From Cheiracanthium punctorium (taxonomy: Eukaryota > Arthropoda > Arachnida > Araneae > Cheiracanthiidae): a stretch of DNA of 64,000 nucleotides. This document shows, piece by piece, positions 45,361 through 57,433 of the stretch (the stretch's first letter is position 1; each line of letters begins with the position of its first letter). The stretch lies in NCBI GenBank assembly GCA_038373885.1, contig JAWZYV010013019.1, positions 1,674,001 through 1,738,000 on the forward strand, in the 5' to 3' direction. The position numbers were made by a program, and so were the translations under genes. The notes beneath the pieces are model-generated. The model saw only the letters and a program-made list of their open reading frames with translations. It did not search any database and was not told where the DNA came from.

Positions 45361-45434
45361 CTACTAGCAATTTTGCTCGGGCTACCACCGGCCATGCAGT
45401 CAGCCGATGACGGCCCTAGCAAAATTACTAGTAG
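45361..45434. mobile_element. Hairpin micro-MITE, copy 2, loop inverted
   Basis: The arms CTACTAGCAATTTTGCTCGG and the inverted GCAAAATTACTAGTAG match those at 2373-2454. The loop (gctaccaccggccatgc, agtcagccgatgac) is the reverse complement of the loop of copy 1 with a few changes. It lies between the Tc1 transposase relic and the surviving Tc1 end. Confidence 0.75.
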
Positions 45435-45701
45435 GGAAGTCATTTTTGTTATGTTTCTATGACATTTTACGACATAAAACTGTGATATATCATTTTTTCC
45501 AAAAATGGACTTTTCCAGCGAGATTGCTTTTTTTTTTGTTGTAAATCATTTTTGGATTTTTCTTATGTAAAATTCTATGTTGCAGTTAATACACAACTAT
45601 TTTGTGCGCATGTCATCCAAATTTGGTGTTTCTACATTCATTCTTTTGCAAATTAGGCGCAAAAAACCGATTGTTCCTTAACATCTTTGGTGGCCAGTGT
45701 A

Positions 45702-47123
45702 TTTTTAAACAAAATTTTTATATAAAAATAGTTTAAATATGTTATAAAATTATTGATTAGAACTGATCACGAAGAAGAAATGTTACATCTTAGGTGACAA
45801 AAACATTCAGTCATAGTTTATTACCCAGTGTAATCTAATCTATATTATTTTGAACCTTCCTTTATTCTTTTTCTTCTTCCTTTTCGGATTCTCATTTCGC
45901 TAAGAGTGGGCTCGAAATAAACATGTCAGAATCGAAGCATCGACTCCCAAGCGCCATTTGACATCACCATTTTTTTTAGTTCGGTGCCTTGGGGCCGTTT
46001 CATAAATGACGAACGGAAGTATGTAAATATGTTTCAAGTTTTGAAAAGATTTAATGCGTAAATAAACTACACAAAAGCGAAAAGAGATTTTATGTCAATC
46101 CCAAACAAAGTTCAAGGACTTCGAAAACATTATGTATGTTAATCTTTTTCTTCAAAACGCCAAACCCTTTCTACGAAAGCAGGAAAAAGGGGGGAAAAAT
46201 CCTGTCATTGAAAGACCGTCCTTTAAGAAATAAGAGTAAAATCTGAGAAAGTTTGAGCTATGGAAATCCCGAGTTTGTTTGGAGACAGTTTTTCTTTCTG
46301 GCTTGTAGCCAAAGAGCTTCCGTCTCGCCTGTAAACAAAGTCAATTAAATACCATCGCAAACTGTCTTATATTTCTTTATTTTATTTATTTATTTCTTTA
46401 TTTTATTTTATTTTTGGAGGAGGGGGAGAATACAGTAATGCTTTTATGAATTTTTAATTTAATTATAAATTTTAAAAAGAAGTTATATTTGTAGTGTCCT
46501 ATACCTCTTCGGGTTTTTTTTTCGTGTAAGTTTAAATAAATTAATTTTTTATATCTTATTATTTGTACTTATACCCTCTAGCACGCTTAAGTGGGACTAA
46601 GCCCTACCAAGAAATATTTTATCCCTCTCTGGAAAATTTAGATTATTTATTGGAAGAATAAGAGATGGAGCCTTCAGGGGAGATGGTGCTAAAATCCCAA
46701 GAAATAGCCTAAATGCTTCGCAACTAGGCCATTGGTTATGTGTGGCTCGGTTATACCTTTGCATTTTCTTTTCACCTGTATTTTCTTTACTGGCATGCGT
46801 AGATAATAGAAATTCTTGATCCAAAAAAAAAAAAAATTAAGAAGACTTGAACCTGATAAGCCTATACAACATTCACATATGGACGTCTTGTATAGTTTTA
46901 AGATAACTGAGAATGATCTTGTTTGCAATTTGATCCAACTAGAGCTATTAAGCATTAATGCATCCGTTAAAAATCATAGCGCTCGTTTAGAGATGAGCTT
47001 TGTGTAGTCTCCTTTGTAACCAAACCTACCTCTATTTCATCATGTGACAAATAGTTTTGTATATATAAATTCTTTCAAATATAGTGAATCTATAAAAACA
47101 CTAAAAAAGGTTAATCTTACATA
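45702..47123. other. AT-rich DNA; TTTAT-type microsatellite
   Basis: A tttattttatttattt stretch lies at 46373-46412. No gene or element is supported. Confidence 0.4.
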
Positions 47124-47381
47124 CGAGGGACAGCGACCACCTTGAGCCGAAAAGCTTAAGAAAATAGTGCTTACATTTCTGAATGGACTAGCGGCACAGG
47201 TGTGCGGTGCATTGCATACAAAATCTTGCTTTACGGTATGGCAGGCGAGTAAATATTCGGTGTTGAGTATGTGGAAAAAACAGTTTAATGTATGTACATA
47301 TAAATATGAAAAGGTTCTTACGAATTTTCTAGTAATTATTTTTTAACTATCAAACAGTTATTACTTTCTGGACGTCCCTCG
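47124..47381. mobile_element. 258-bp mariner-type MITE with CGAGGGAC ends
   Basis: TA at 47122-47123 and 47382-47383; ends CGAGGGACAGC and, inverted, CGAGGGACGTCC. The right end continues into agaaagtaataactg, a sequence common just inside mariner-type ends. The terminal match is short (about 9 bp) and the interior is non-coding, so support is moderate. Confidence 0.55.
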
Positions 47382-47680
47382 TATTTTAACCAACAACGCG
47401 GTTATATTATTTATAGGCTGAAATTTTCAAACAATTGAGACTAAATCGTTTGAAATTTTCAGCCAATGAATAATACTTCCATCCCTGATTTCCCTGATCA
47501 GAGGAATTATTACTAATCTATATTATTTTGTAATAATATATAATTGTTTTTTTTATATATTCTATGTATAATAATATCTCCTTATTTTTAAAATTTTAGG
47601 CAATTTTTCTGAAAATATATTTTATTATAGTAATATGAAAATATTATCTATCTTGCATATAAGTTAATATACGTACTATT

Positions 47681-47846
47681 CAGGGGCGCAGCCAGAAATT
47701 TTTCATGGGGGGGGTTACGATTACTGCAACTCATATATATGTATACACATGTGTGATAACGTAGTGAAGAATACATTTTGTATGGCAAAAAATTTCTCAT
47801 GGGGGGAGTTATGACCCCCTAACCCGCCCCCTTGGCTACGCCCCTT
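47681..47846 (+). mobile_element. hAT-like MITE, copy c
   Basis: Starts CAGGGGCGCAGCCAG and ends CTTGGCTACGCCCCTT. The 8-bp duplication GTACTATT is perfect (47673-47680 and 47847-47854). 166 bp, same interior as copies a and b. Confidence 0.85.
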
Positions 47847-48291
47847 GTACTATTTAACTTTTATCAAACTTTCTGGCTAGCTATGCATTAAATGTCGGGA
47901 TACCAAAGTTGTCTTGTATCTACATTCTCCGTACGTACGTTGGCGGTACAAAAATCATTCACTATCAGTTCATACACAAAGAAAAACTCTTCGTTAATGC
48001 GTAGGTTTACCTCGTCTATGGCCGTGGGACGTAAACTTACTGCTGAATTCGTGAATTTTTAAGCTTCGTGGTGAACTTTTTTACCGCAGCTGATATAAGT
48101 GATTTCAAAAGTAACAAAAAAATAAATTAACTTTTCTGATTATATAATGAGAATTTAACAATAAAAATTCAGCTTGGATGAATAAAAAACATAATATTTG
48201 CAGGATGTCCACCGACAACTAAATACAGGGTGAGTCACAATTCCCTCCCGGATTTGGAAGGCTTACTTATGTGTATATATATATATATATA

Positions 48292-48860
48292 CAGTGGTGG
48301 CCAAAATTGTGGACACTTCTGGAAATGAATTTTTCTTTTCTAAGTTCGTATAGGTATAAAAAATGTTATGTTTCACAAAATGCAAACTGTTTTACATCGT
48401 TTTAAAGATAATTTAATACTGATTTTAATACAAAACACAAAATTAAAATATTTGTAATACAAAAGAAGTTAAATGGCAATAATTATTGAGATGCATTAGT
48501 TATTGAAGATTGCAGTGAGTTATCAGAAGTTTGTAGAGTAGCCTTAAATTTTTAGTATAGCTTCACATCGATGTTTTATTGAGCTGAGAGTTTTAAGCTC
48601 AGAAAAATAACAGTGATTGACCTGGAAAGTTAGAAATTACAATCCACTTCATCACTGAATTTGTTTATCCGATTAAAGGAATTATAAGTGTTTTTCTATT
48701 GCACACATTTAAATTTAGTTTTCTGTATTGAAATCAGTATTAAATTTTCTTTAAAATAATATATGACTTTGAATTTTGTGAAACGTAGCACTTCCTATAA
48801 TCATGCAAAGTTAGAAAACCTAATGATTTCCAAAAGTGTCCACAATTTTGGCCACCACTG
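48292..48860. mobile_element. 569-bp Tc1-type MITE inserted in a TA microsatellite
   Basis: The inverted ends read CAGTGGTGGCCAAAATTGTG then gacactt and ggaaat, about 33 bp with one or two differences. The left end follows a TA run (48273-48291) and the right end is followed by TATATATAT, so the target was a TA microsatellite. The ends are Tc1-like (compare CACTGGTGGCC). There is no transposase; a short frame at its right margin is not conserved. Confidence 0.82.
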
Positions 48861-48879
48861 TATATATATTATCAATGCA

Positions 48880-49165
48880 ACAACAAAGTTGACTTTAGTA
48901 CAAGAAGAAACGTTAGAAGTTTTGTTTCGCGCATGTTCAATGTGTGAACCTGTCGTGATGCGGCAGATATCAAGTTTAAAGTCAAATTCTTCCAACACTC
49001 GATTTAACATATCACGATCAGTGGTAGCGAATGTAGTTGTGATCCTTTGGCTTAAATCTTGTAAATCACGTGGCATTGGGGGCACGATCTTTTATGTAAC
49101 CTCATAAAGGAAGAATCGCCTGGAGTTAGGTCCGGAGAGCGAGGTGGCCACGGAAGAAGGCGATT
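48880..49165 (-). pseudogene. Mariner-type transposase C-terminal relic
   Basis: The minus strand reads RLLPWPPRSPDLTPGDSSF, then, after a frame change, GYIKDR, and then PPMPRDLQDLSQRITTTFATTDRDMLNRVLEEFDFKLDICRITTGSHIEHA. The SPDLTPGD block carries the third catalytic Asp, and the rest is the typical C-terminus of a mariner-type enzyme. The frameshift lies between GYIKDR and PPMP. The N-terminal two-thirds is missing; a SINE follows immediately upstream. Inactive. Confidence 0.72.
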
Positions 49166-49166
49166 G

Positions 49167-49395
49167 TAGTCGTCAGAACCTCAACCAATCCAACGAGAGG
49201 ACTTGAAACTGAAAGGCGGAAGTTGCGAGGTTCGAATCCCGCTCGCGCCTGTCGACCTCGTCGTTCGGAGTTTTCCGTGGTTTTCTCCGAAACCGTACAG
49301 GATCCATTAGAAAGTCCACCACGGAGGGAGGGCATTCCTCTATAGGCCTAGGACTCTAGTGCAGTCAATCGGCCTCAATCCACAAACAAACCAAC
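49167..49395 (+). repeat. tRNA-derived SINE inside the mariner relic
   Basis: B-box GGTTCGAATCCCGC at 49231-49244, then gtcgttcggagttttccg, tggttttctccgaaacc, cattagaaagtccacc, aggcctaggactctag and gcagtcaatcggcc. The body from 'ggagtttt' is shared with family A, while the 3' part matches the reversed copy at 17470-17610. It interrupts the transposase relic. Confidence 0.65.
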
Positions 49396-49531
49396 GACGA
49401 AGAAGCTTGTTATTTGTGAAATAAAACTTGTAATGTTTCTTTCTGCAGTAAAGTCAATTTCGTTGCTGTATTGGTAATATACTTCTTTTTATTAGCCTTC
49501 CAAACCCGGGAGGGAATTTTGATTCACCCTG

Positions 49532-52500
49532 ATCTGGATTTTGACTTCTAAGTTAAATATCAGGCAAATTGGGATAGTTTTTTGGTTAAAAAATAACATC
49601 TTCATACTATTTTCAAATATTCCTCGACATTTCTTTTACCTTAGGTAGCTAATTTGGGGATCAAAAGAAATGAAGTTTTGTTTATTATTTACCTTTCTTT
49701 TCCAAGCTTTATCCGCTGCCACACTGATTTCTAGAAACCTCTCTTGGACTGCCTACTTGCATGTCACAGCTGTCTTGGAGTACCAAACAGTGATTGGGTC
49801 ATCATGGAATTTTTTTTTTCTTGTATTCTGTAAATGTCTTATCTATGCAATAGAACTAGAAAATGTAATCTAAATGAGATATTTTCTGTTTCTATTTATA
49901 TTGTGCGTTTTTCTTCACTTAATGAAATCACAAGAAAAACTATGATTGTTTTGTATTCTCAAGAGAGATCACAAAAATATGATGAGCAAGTGACAAGAAA
50001 AATCAATTTGATTATTTCATCTTGTGGTTTTTTTCTTTTTTTTTTTTAAATCTCAACAGTATATTTTAGAACTTAGCTTTAGAAAAAATGCCGCTATTGG
50101 CTACTAAAATTAAGAGAAAGTATGCTATGGTAACTTTGTTTTGTTGGTGAAGCTACTAATACCGCTATTTTCCTCTAATGCACTATTCTTCATTTACGCT
50201 GTTATATTAGTGGGATTGTATTGTTTATAAATAAGCAAATAAATAAATCGTATTGCTTTCTGTTTTTTATTGGAACCTAATGGGCAGCAAGTGGCAAGCA
50301 CGTAGTCAGAATAAAATTTCTGTTAAGACCAATAGGATAGAAAGATAGAACTTTTTACAACACGCCTTGATTTTTGACATTTTTAAGATACATAATTTCG
50401 GAAGAATCCCGGGCCACCGTGTCCTACCCCCCTGGCAAGAGGTAAACATATGTCACACAAAAGAAATATTCAAAATAATTTTATGTAATAATTTGAATAA
50501 TTTCTTTATTAAATAATGGTCAACTCCAAAAACATTTTAATGTGCTAACACTACTCGAAAACATTGCCTTTTAATGGGTTAAAACCTTATTTCAATCCAG
50601 CAATTCTTAGACATTGTATGGATACTTCAACACCTGCCCTCGTAAAACTAAAATTATAGCAAACACACGTTTTTCATTTTAATTCTAAAGATTAAAAATC
50701 GCATCTTGTTAAGTGTTTGAACTTAACAATTTCTGTTCAATAACTTTTCAACCATTCTCAAGAAATACCGTTAGAAAAAGCTATGTAATTAATTACCTTA
50801 GTGACTATAGCGACAAAACTTTAACTGCCTCTCTTTAAGTGATACTTAAAACAAATCTGGGCCCTAGAACTTCAGATATTTAACTGGAATTTCCGAACTA
50901 TACATTTTCTGTAGAATCAGAAGTGTTTTAAAATTAATTCGAGATAACTAACACTTCAGAACTTCTGTAGAAGAAGCCGTCCTGAATTCGGATCTATACA
51001 CTCGTTAAAAGAAACCCAATTAGCTTCAGAACCAATCAGGATAATTGACCCTTAAGAAGTAAGCGAACTGGCAGCATACACTGAAATTCAATACAACTTT
51101 CATTGTTTAGAGGGATTCGGAATCGTTCTACCAGAAATTTCAATGGGAACGGTGTATTTTTCTGTACACACTGGTGTGCAGTTGCAATGTGTATTTCTAT
51201 ATTAAAGGGGAAAAAACCTTGATATAACTAATGTGATTTTACTGTATACGTCCATTAATTAAAAACTGTAACTGTTGATAAGAAGAAAAGTTTATTATAA
51301 TTATTGTTAATGATTCGCGTCTTTGAATGCTCTATAGAAAATATCAAAAATACTTATTCAATATCTGTCTCTCAAATGGTACATTACTCTTAGCTAGTTT
51401 TGCAATGATAAATTTGTATTTTTTCAGTAAGGGGGAAGAATATCCCTCCTTTTTAAAATTGAATTTTAATAATTTCATTTAATAAAAGAAACTGTTTATT
51501 TAAATAAAAAAATACAGAATTTTACTTTTCCGAGTTTTTATAACTATATATTTTGTCCTGTGCTAAAGCATATTTTAAATAAACATAGTCTAACAATGGA
51601 GAACTGTGTGTGCCCTTAATATTGCGCAATGCGTAGCAAATTTTTTAAGTAAATCTAATAAGAAACACTAGTAAAGTGTACTCATAGTCTTACAAAAACA
51701 AAGTTTCCTCAAAAGTTAGTTTAGAATATTTCGTACTGAGTACAGAGCTATATTGTTACCAGAGATAACACATATCACTTATTATTACTTTACAAACCGT
51801 ATATCAGAATACTTATTCGGAGTAACATACTTGGTATTGTTCGGTAACTTTTAAGATGTATTTCCCTATTGTCCGCGATTCATCTACACAGCTTAACGTC
51901 TTAAAGGTAGTGTCCATCTCTCATACGATTACATTTTGTCTCTTTCTTTCACAGTCCCCGCATAAGGACAGGCGCTTTAAAGAATGTCTATAAAATAAAA
52001 ATAAAATAAATAAAAATATTTTCCCTCGCCTTACATGTTCTAATTGAGCCCTAGAACGCTAGATGGCAGGCAGCTATATCTGGATCAGGATGTGTTATGA
52101 ATTATATTTACAGTCAATTTTTGTCCTGATTCTTATACTGAGCTCTGCATTCTGTATCAAAATCTAATTTAAATTTTTCGAGCTTATTCAAATTATTGGA
52201 AATTAATAAAATGTGAATTATCGAAATTTCTATAATGTTTATAAAAAATGAAATTTCTATGTATATATCTGAGTATTTCTAAGGAAAAATGAATAAGAAA
52301 TGCAAATTTTCATTTATTTATTGGCAGACTCCGATTTCTTCGTACATTTGAAAAATACCCTAATTTTGACCAAAATACTTGAAAAAATTGAATATTATAT
52401 ATAAAAACATAAAGAAAGTTCCATTTTTACCAAAAAGTATCGGGGATTATCTCAGTGTTCTTAAAAATTATTTTCTTAACAATTTAAACACATCTGTTTT

Positions 52501-52799
52501 TTTCTACCAATAATTACAGGAACGATAGGGATCCAAACAGTTTATTATATTTCCTAAACAGTCTTTAGAATAATTAATATGCATAACGAGCTGCATAGGA
52601 ATCCTTGTATTTAAAGTCATTGCGTACTCAAAACTTTGCATCAAAGACATTCAACTAAAAAATAACCAATCATGCGACTTATTTGTACTATCTTTAACTC
52701 AAATCTTCGACATTTAATATTAATTTCAGCAACAAAACTCTTTTTTTTTCTTTTTCTAACTTTAGTCTTAAATCGAAATAAGGCTAATCGAAAACTAAG
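49532..52799. other. Long AT-rich stretch without a supported gene
   Basis: Small frames at 49670-50049 and 52672-52869 are low-complexity and hydrophobic. No repeat ends, RNA or splice structure is supported. Confidence 0.4.
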
Positions 52800-52849
52800 G
52801 ATGGCAAATCCGAATTCGTTGGTGGAAAATCTCTTAGAATTCGAAATTA

Positions 52850-53110
52850 CACGAAGCCAAGAAACTTAATTAACTCCTCATCCCGCAGAGCCAATTAAGA
52901 TAATCAATGTTTTAAATTGTAACCGAGCTTGTATTTGGATAGAGGAATAAATCCGATACAAGTTTTATTCTGAAGTTGGAGCCGCTCTTCTGTTAAAAGA
53001 GTTTGGACATACAGGTAAGGATACTAGGTGTAGTAATTGCTTTTCTATCAGCGACAGAAGATTCTGCATCGAGACTTTTCTTTTAAAAGATTGTGTCATT
53101 TGTTAAAAAT
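52850..53110 (+). repeat. Diverged duplicated segment, copy 1 (pairs with 54580-54800)
   Basis: Ordered common blocks: gaaacttaattaactcctc, ccaattaagataatc, tttaaattgtaa, gtatttggatagagg, aataaatccga, ttattctga and cttttctatcagcgacagaa. Moderate identity, direct orientation, about 1.7 kb apart. Confidence 0.45.
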
Positions 53111-53979
53111 TATGTAAGGAACAGACTAAGAATTAATGGTGAATGCTCACTAGCTTGTACTCTTTGTTTCAGATGTTTGTTTTGAATATTTCTTCATAGC
53201 TTCTTTCTATTATTAATATCAAATTGAGGGATTTTGCTTTTAATTTACAAGCATTGAACATTATTCTGACAAATTTTTAATTGAACAGTTAACCTGATGA
53301 TGATTCGTTTCCTCTATATGTAAGGTAGCGCTATTAAATACTGTTACAAAACTGTAATATCGCTTTCTTGCCATATTAGCCTTACGGTTAGGAAGAAAGA
53401 ATTACAGAGATTCTTTCAAGCTATCTGGCAAAATCGAGCCGATTGCCTCCTGACCCAACCTTTTCGACAAATTGACGACCGTTCGGCGAAGTCGGAGAAT
53501 ATATTGACTAATTGAAGATTTCAGAGTATGCTTGAATTTTGAACTTGTATTTTTTAAGAATGCAGTAATGAAAAACCTTTGAAATAGTATCGATTATCAT
53601 ATATATTGTCTCTCTTGTACATCAATACTTGAAACTAAGGACAAATTATAACTGTCATATTTTTAATTGTTTATGATTGTCTTTTACTTACTTTTAGTAC
53701 GTTATTCTTTTACTCCTTATTAGTGACATGACTAACACATTAAAAGAGAAATGGAGATTTTTTTCAGTTTACTTTTATTTTCTGGATCAACACATAGGTT
53801 AAGCATTAAAATTTAAACGAAACTTATTAGAAATACCTGTATCGGATCCTAAAAGACACTTCTCATTGACGTCTGAATCGCATTATTAGGAAAAATCTAT
53901 GGTATAAAATCTCAAAAATGGCAACGAGATATTACAAAAAAAAAATTGACTAACTGTGCGAAAAAGCAACAATTCGGAG

Positions 53980-54136
53980 CAGGGACGTAGCCAAGGGGGG
54001 GGGGGATTAGGGGGGTCATAACCCCCCCCCCGTGAGGAATTTCTTGCCATACAAAATGTATATTCTTCACACTCTTATCACATACATGTACGCATATATG
54101 TGAGTTGCAGTAGTCGTAACGCCCCCCCATGAAAAA
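53980..54136 (-). mobile_element. hAT-like MITE, copy d, one terminus lost
   Basis: Reversed relative to the others: begins CAGGGACGTAGCCAAGGGGG and ends ccccatgaaaaatt. The final ~15 bp (the inverse of CAGGGGCGTAGCCAG) are missing. The flanks still repeat: ATTCGGAG (53972-53979) and TTTCGGAG (54137-54144). Confidence 0.75.
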
Positions 54137-54579
54137 TTTCGGAGTGTCTTCTATTGTAGCTGAACACTCGATTTTCCTTCCACTGCAATCAGAAAAAGAA
54201 AATTATCAATTTGAAAAAAAATGATTGTAGAATTAAAAACCTATCCGCAATAAACTGAACTCAAATCGGGTTTCACGAAATAAAAGCAATAATTTTGCCA
54301 CTTTCGAAATTCAGTTCGTATATCACAAATTTTTTCAATTGATTTACTCAACTTGAACTCTAGAGAAACTGGGAAAAGGTTAAACTTTAAATCTTGCATA
54401 ATTGAAACATAGTACCGAATTCATTTAATTAAAACGAATGTAGGATATGTCGAGAGAGATTATATTTATACTCTTTAATTCACTTTTTCAGCTCTTGGTT
54501 CTATCAATCTTTGGGCATTTTTTTTAAAGCTTGAAATCAAAATACCTTTAAAACAAAAGATCGGCAAACCAGAACTCTT

Positions 54580-54800
54580 TGAGAAAAGAAATTTAATCAA
54601 TTCCTGATCCTTCGAAACCAATTAAAATGATCTTCCTTTTACATTGTAATAGAATTAGTATTTGTACAGAGAAATAAATTCAAACTGCGTTATTCAGAGA
54701 TTAAAGAGTCTTTTCTCTGTGGATGATTGAACACTCTCATAAGAATATGAATTTCTATAAGCTTTTCTCTCGCGCAACAGAAAATTTAGCTTCGAAAATA
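54580..54800 (+). repeat. Diverged duplicated segment, copy 2 (pairs with 52850-53110)
   Basis: Contains gaaatttaatcaattcctg, ccaattaaaatgatc, ttttacattgtaa, gtatttgtacagagaaataaa, gttattcagag and cttttctctcgcgcaacagaa in the order of copy 1. Confidence 0.45.
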
Positions 54801-55110
54801 TTCTTGTAATATTTATCGTCAAAGTTCAAAATGGAGGCGCGCGAAAGTTGATTGAAAAAGATTTCATGCTCTCTGTAACTTGTGTTCTTATATGCTAGCA
54901 CTTCGATGACTAAGCCCGATAGTCACACCGAGTAAATATGAATTACATATACTTTTTCAGCATTCGGTAGCCACGTATGTTGTATTTTAACAAGATTTAT
55001 TATATAAATTTTTATTGACAAATAAAACTATTTTCGGGCATTTGTAGAACACTAGAGTAAGTATAAAATTTTATGTCAGAAATGATGTTTTGTTAAGTTG
55101 AACTTTAATA

Positions 55111-55138
55111 TGTATATATATATATATATATATATATT
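55111..55138. repeat. TA microsatellite
   Basis: Uninterrupted TA dinucleotide run of about 14 units. Confidence 0.9.
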
Positions 55139-56149
55139 GATTTTACCTAAAAGTTCTCATTTAATATTAATTTTTGGTGCATTTAAAGGTCCTTCATTAT
55201 GAATAACGACACTTTGAAGTTTAAAGGGAAATGTTAAAATATTGGATAAAGCCACCAATTGATGACACTACCCAAATTATTGACATTATAAGTTCAAAAA
55301 TGAGCGTTTGGGGCCACTTAGATATTCAAGCTGAACACTTATCCTAAGCTCAACTAATCAGCCACACATTCCGCCGTCTATTAATTTAAATTGAGTGTCA
55401 AAAATACCGGTAAAGAAGAGTTTTTTTATCAATGTCTAGCTCGAGCTCGTAAACTAAAGATTTCACTCAAGAAGCAGGTCACGAATTGCTTTTAATAACA
55501 ACGCAAATTAATGTTTCCTTTCTTACATTTTTAAAAATCTACTCTGTTGCTGCTTCTACTTAATGAGAATGTAATTTTCCAAATGCATATTTTCATTTAA
55601 CCAACTATTTTTAGGTGTGTCTGTAATGAGTACTCCAAAACAGTCAATTTACAAAATCATTGACACACCCGTCTATAATAACTGCGAATTTCACATAAAT
55701 ATGTTTAATAACAGAATTAAGATTTTTTTTTTTTTGGAACACAATGGTGCTTTTCCCTTTTAAAAATAACGATTGGATCCAATTTTTGACAGGGGTCTCA
55801 ATAATAGAATCTAGTAGTCATAATTCGAATCTTGTAAACCAATTATTGACAACTTAAAAGTGCAGATATTCCCCCCTTTGAACTAGGTACTTAGGCATAA
55901 TGAGAAATGTAAATGAGTATGCATTTAGGACTCAAGTGACACTCTGCATGTCTATGAATTCGAGAAAAACTATAGCTGTGATTTCTTGATTTGAATAACG
56001 CAGGCTGTATTTTCGGATCCAATATTTTCTAATTTTTCGAGTAGGCTCATTATAATATCACCCGAATTGGTTATTTCGCTTCTTTCTGATTAATGGAAGC
56101 TAAAAAACTGCAAGTTTGTTTTCCGCTTTCAAGGTGGCTTTTCAAATGG

Positions 56150-56670
56150 CTCTAACAAGTTCTTTTAAACAAAAGAGGAAAGTTCAAATTGAAAGAAGAA
56201 AAAATATGAAGATGCACAAATATTGACAGCACTCAGTTTTGTGAAGAATGGTGTTCCAGTTGCAACAGTAGGAAGGAATTAGGGAGAACCCCGTATTAAT
56301 TTACTTTACAAAACAGCCGGTAAGTCGTCAATCAGTCGTAAGCTTTGTACTGTAAGTATTCCAGCGAAAAGAAGTACACTTGCAGGAACATTCTTTTTAT
56401 TTGAAGTACTGGAAAATCCAAGAAGAATGTTCAACGGTGACGAAGCAGAATTTGTCCTAAATCCTGAAGGCGAAACTTATTGGCACCTAAGGATGCAAAG
56501 AGTGTATAGTTCACTGTAAATAATGAGGGAAAAGGAATGCTTTACTGTACTTATTATAGCTAATGTTTGCAATGATTTAGCCCCACCAGTGATTGTGTAC
56601 GAAAAAGTGCCTGATATTACCCAAAGCGTTTCTGATGATTTAGGCGTGGTAAAATCTGAAAATGAGAAGA
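56150..56670 (+). pseudogene. pogo/Tigger-type transposase relic
   Basis: Reads EDAQILTALSFVKNGVPVATVGRN, a stop, then GEPRINLLYKTAGK, which follows the psq-type helix-turn-helix of pogo-group transposases (…GIPRSTLY…). Further on come FNGDEAEFVLNPEGETYWHLRMQRVYSS, with the first catalytic Asp of the DDE_1 domain (codon 56439-56441), and ECFTVLIIANVCNDLAPPVIVYEKVP, then SVSDDLGVVKSENEK. Stops and frame changes are present, and the DNA after about 56670 (A-rich) no longer matches. The CENP-B-like DNA-binding domain and the last two catalytic residues are absent. Inactive. Confidence 0.68.
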
Positions 56671-56956
56671 TTAACAAGTAAATTACAAGATTTAAAAAAA
56701 AAATCTTTAAATTGTACATACAGTGGTCGCTCTGGCTTTTTGAATTTATGGGTTCCAGAGAATCGCAAGATTAAATTTATGGTATCGCTTGTTGATTTGA
56801 GTGGGTCCTTTTTCAACTATATCAGAAAATAATGAAAAACTTATTCGAAATTTAACTCAGCGATACAGAAATAGGGTCTCAGATATACCTAAGTTCTTTT
56901 AAAAAATGTGTACCTGATTTTAAAGAAAGCTAAATTTTATGAGGAAGAAATAGGTA

Positions 56957-57433
56957 AAATATGCGGTTATAGAGTATCAGTTCTGTCCCTGATATCTCTT
57001 CTACTATCAGCTACACACCGATAGAAATTGCGATAGAATTAGTATGATGTAGTTCTTCACACATTTGAAATTAATATGTATTTCTCTCTCCTTGTCAAAT
57101 TTAATACGCTTAACTATTTCTAATCTTTCCCTTGATTTTACGCTTTGCTTCTGTCAAAATAAGTCACTTTTGATTACCTTCTCGGTACAATAGTTAAATA
57201 TGCGGTTATAGAGTATCAGTGCGGTCCCCGATATCTCTTCTACTATCAGCTACTCAGCGATAGGAATTGCGATAGGATTAGTATGATGTAGTTCATCACA
57301 CTTTGAAATTAATATGTATTTCTCTCTACTTGTCTAATTTAAAATGCTTAACTATTTTTAATCTTTCCGTTGATTTTACGCTTTGCTTCTGTCAAAATGA
57401 GTCACTTTTGATTACCTCGTCGGTACAATAGTT
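56957..57433 (+). repeat. Two-copy tandem duplication, unit about 239 bp
   Basis: Copy 1 (56957-57195) and copy 2 (57196-57433) both begin aaatatgcggttatagag and end ggtacaatagtt. By eye they differ at only about one position in twelve or fewer. No coding frame or element ends. Confidence 0.85.

Larger units (their letters stand above)
43790..45699 (+). mobile_element. Degenerate Tc1-type transposon, 5' end lost, with two insertions
   Basis: The right end survives: acatctttggtggccagtg ending at 45699, followed by TA. Its inverse, CACTGGCCACCAAAGATG, is a typical Tc1 terminus. No matching left end was found near 43.6-43.8 kb. The body carries the transposase relic, a 559-bp nested element (44304-44862) and the hairpin micro-MITE (45361-45434). 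Confidence 0.78.
48226..49531 (-). mobile_element. Mariner-type element, internally rearranged, holding a MITE and a SINE
   Basis: The ends are CAGGGTGAGTCACAATTCCC at 48226 and, inverted, CAGGGTGAATCAAAATTCCC ending at 49531. The match continues through tcccggNtttggaaggct. TA precedes the left end; the right dinucleotide is mutated (AT). About 1.3 kb in all, but roughly 800 bp is later insertion, leaving only the 3' part of the transposase. Confidence 0.75.
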
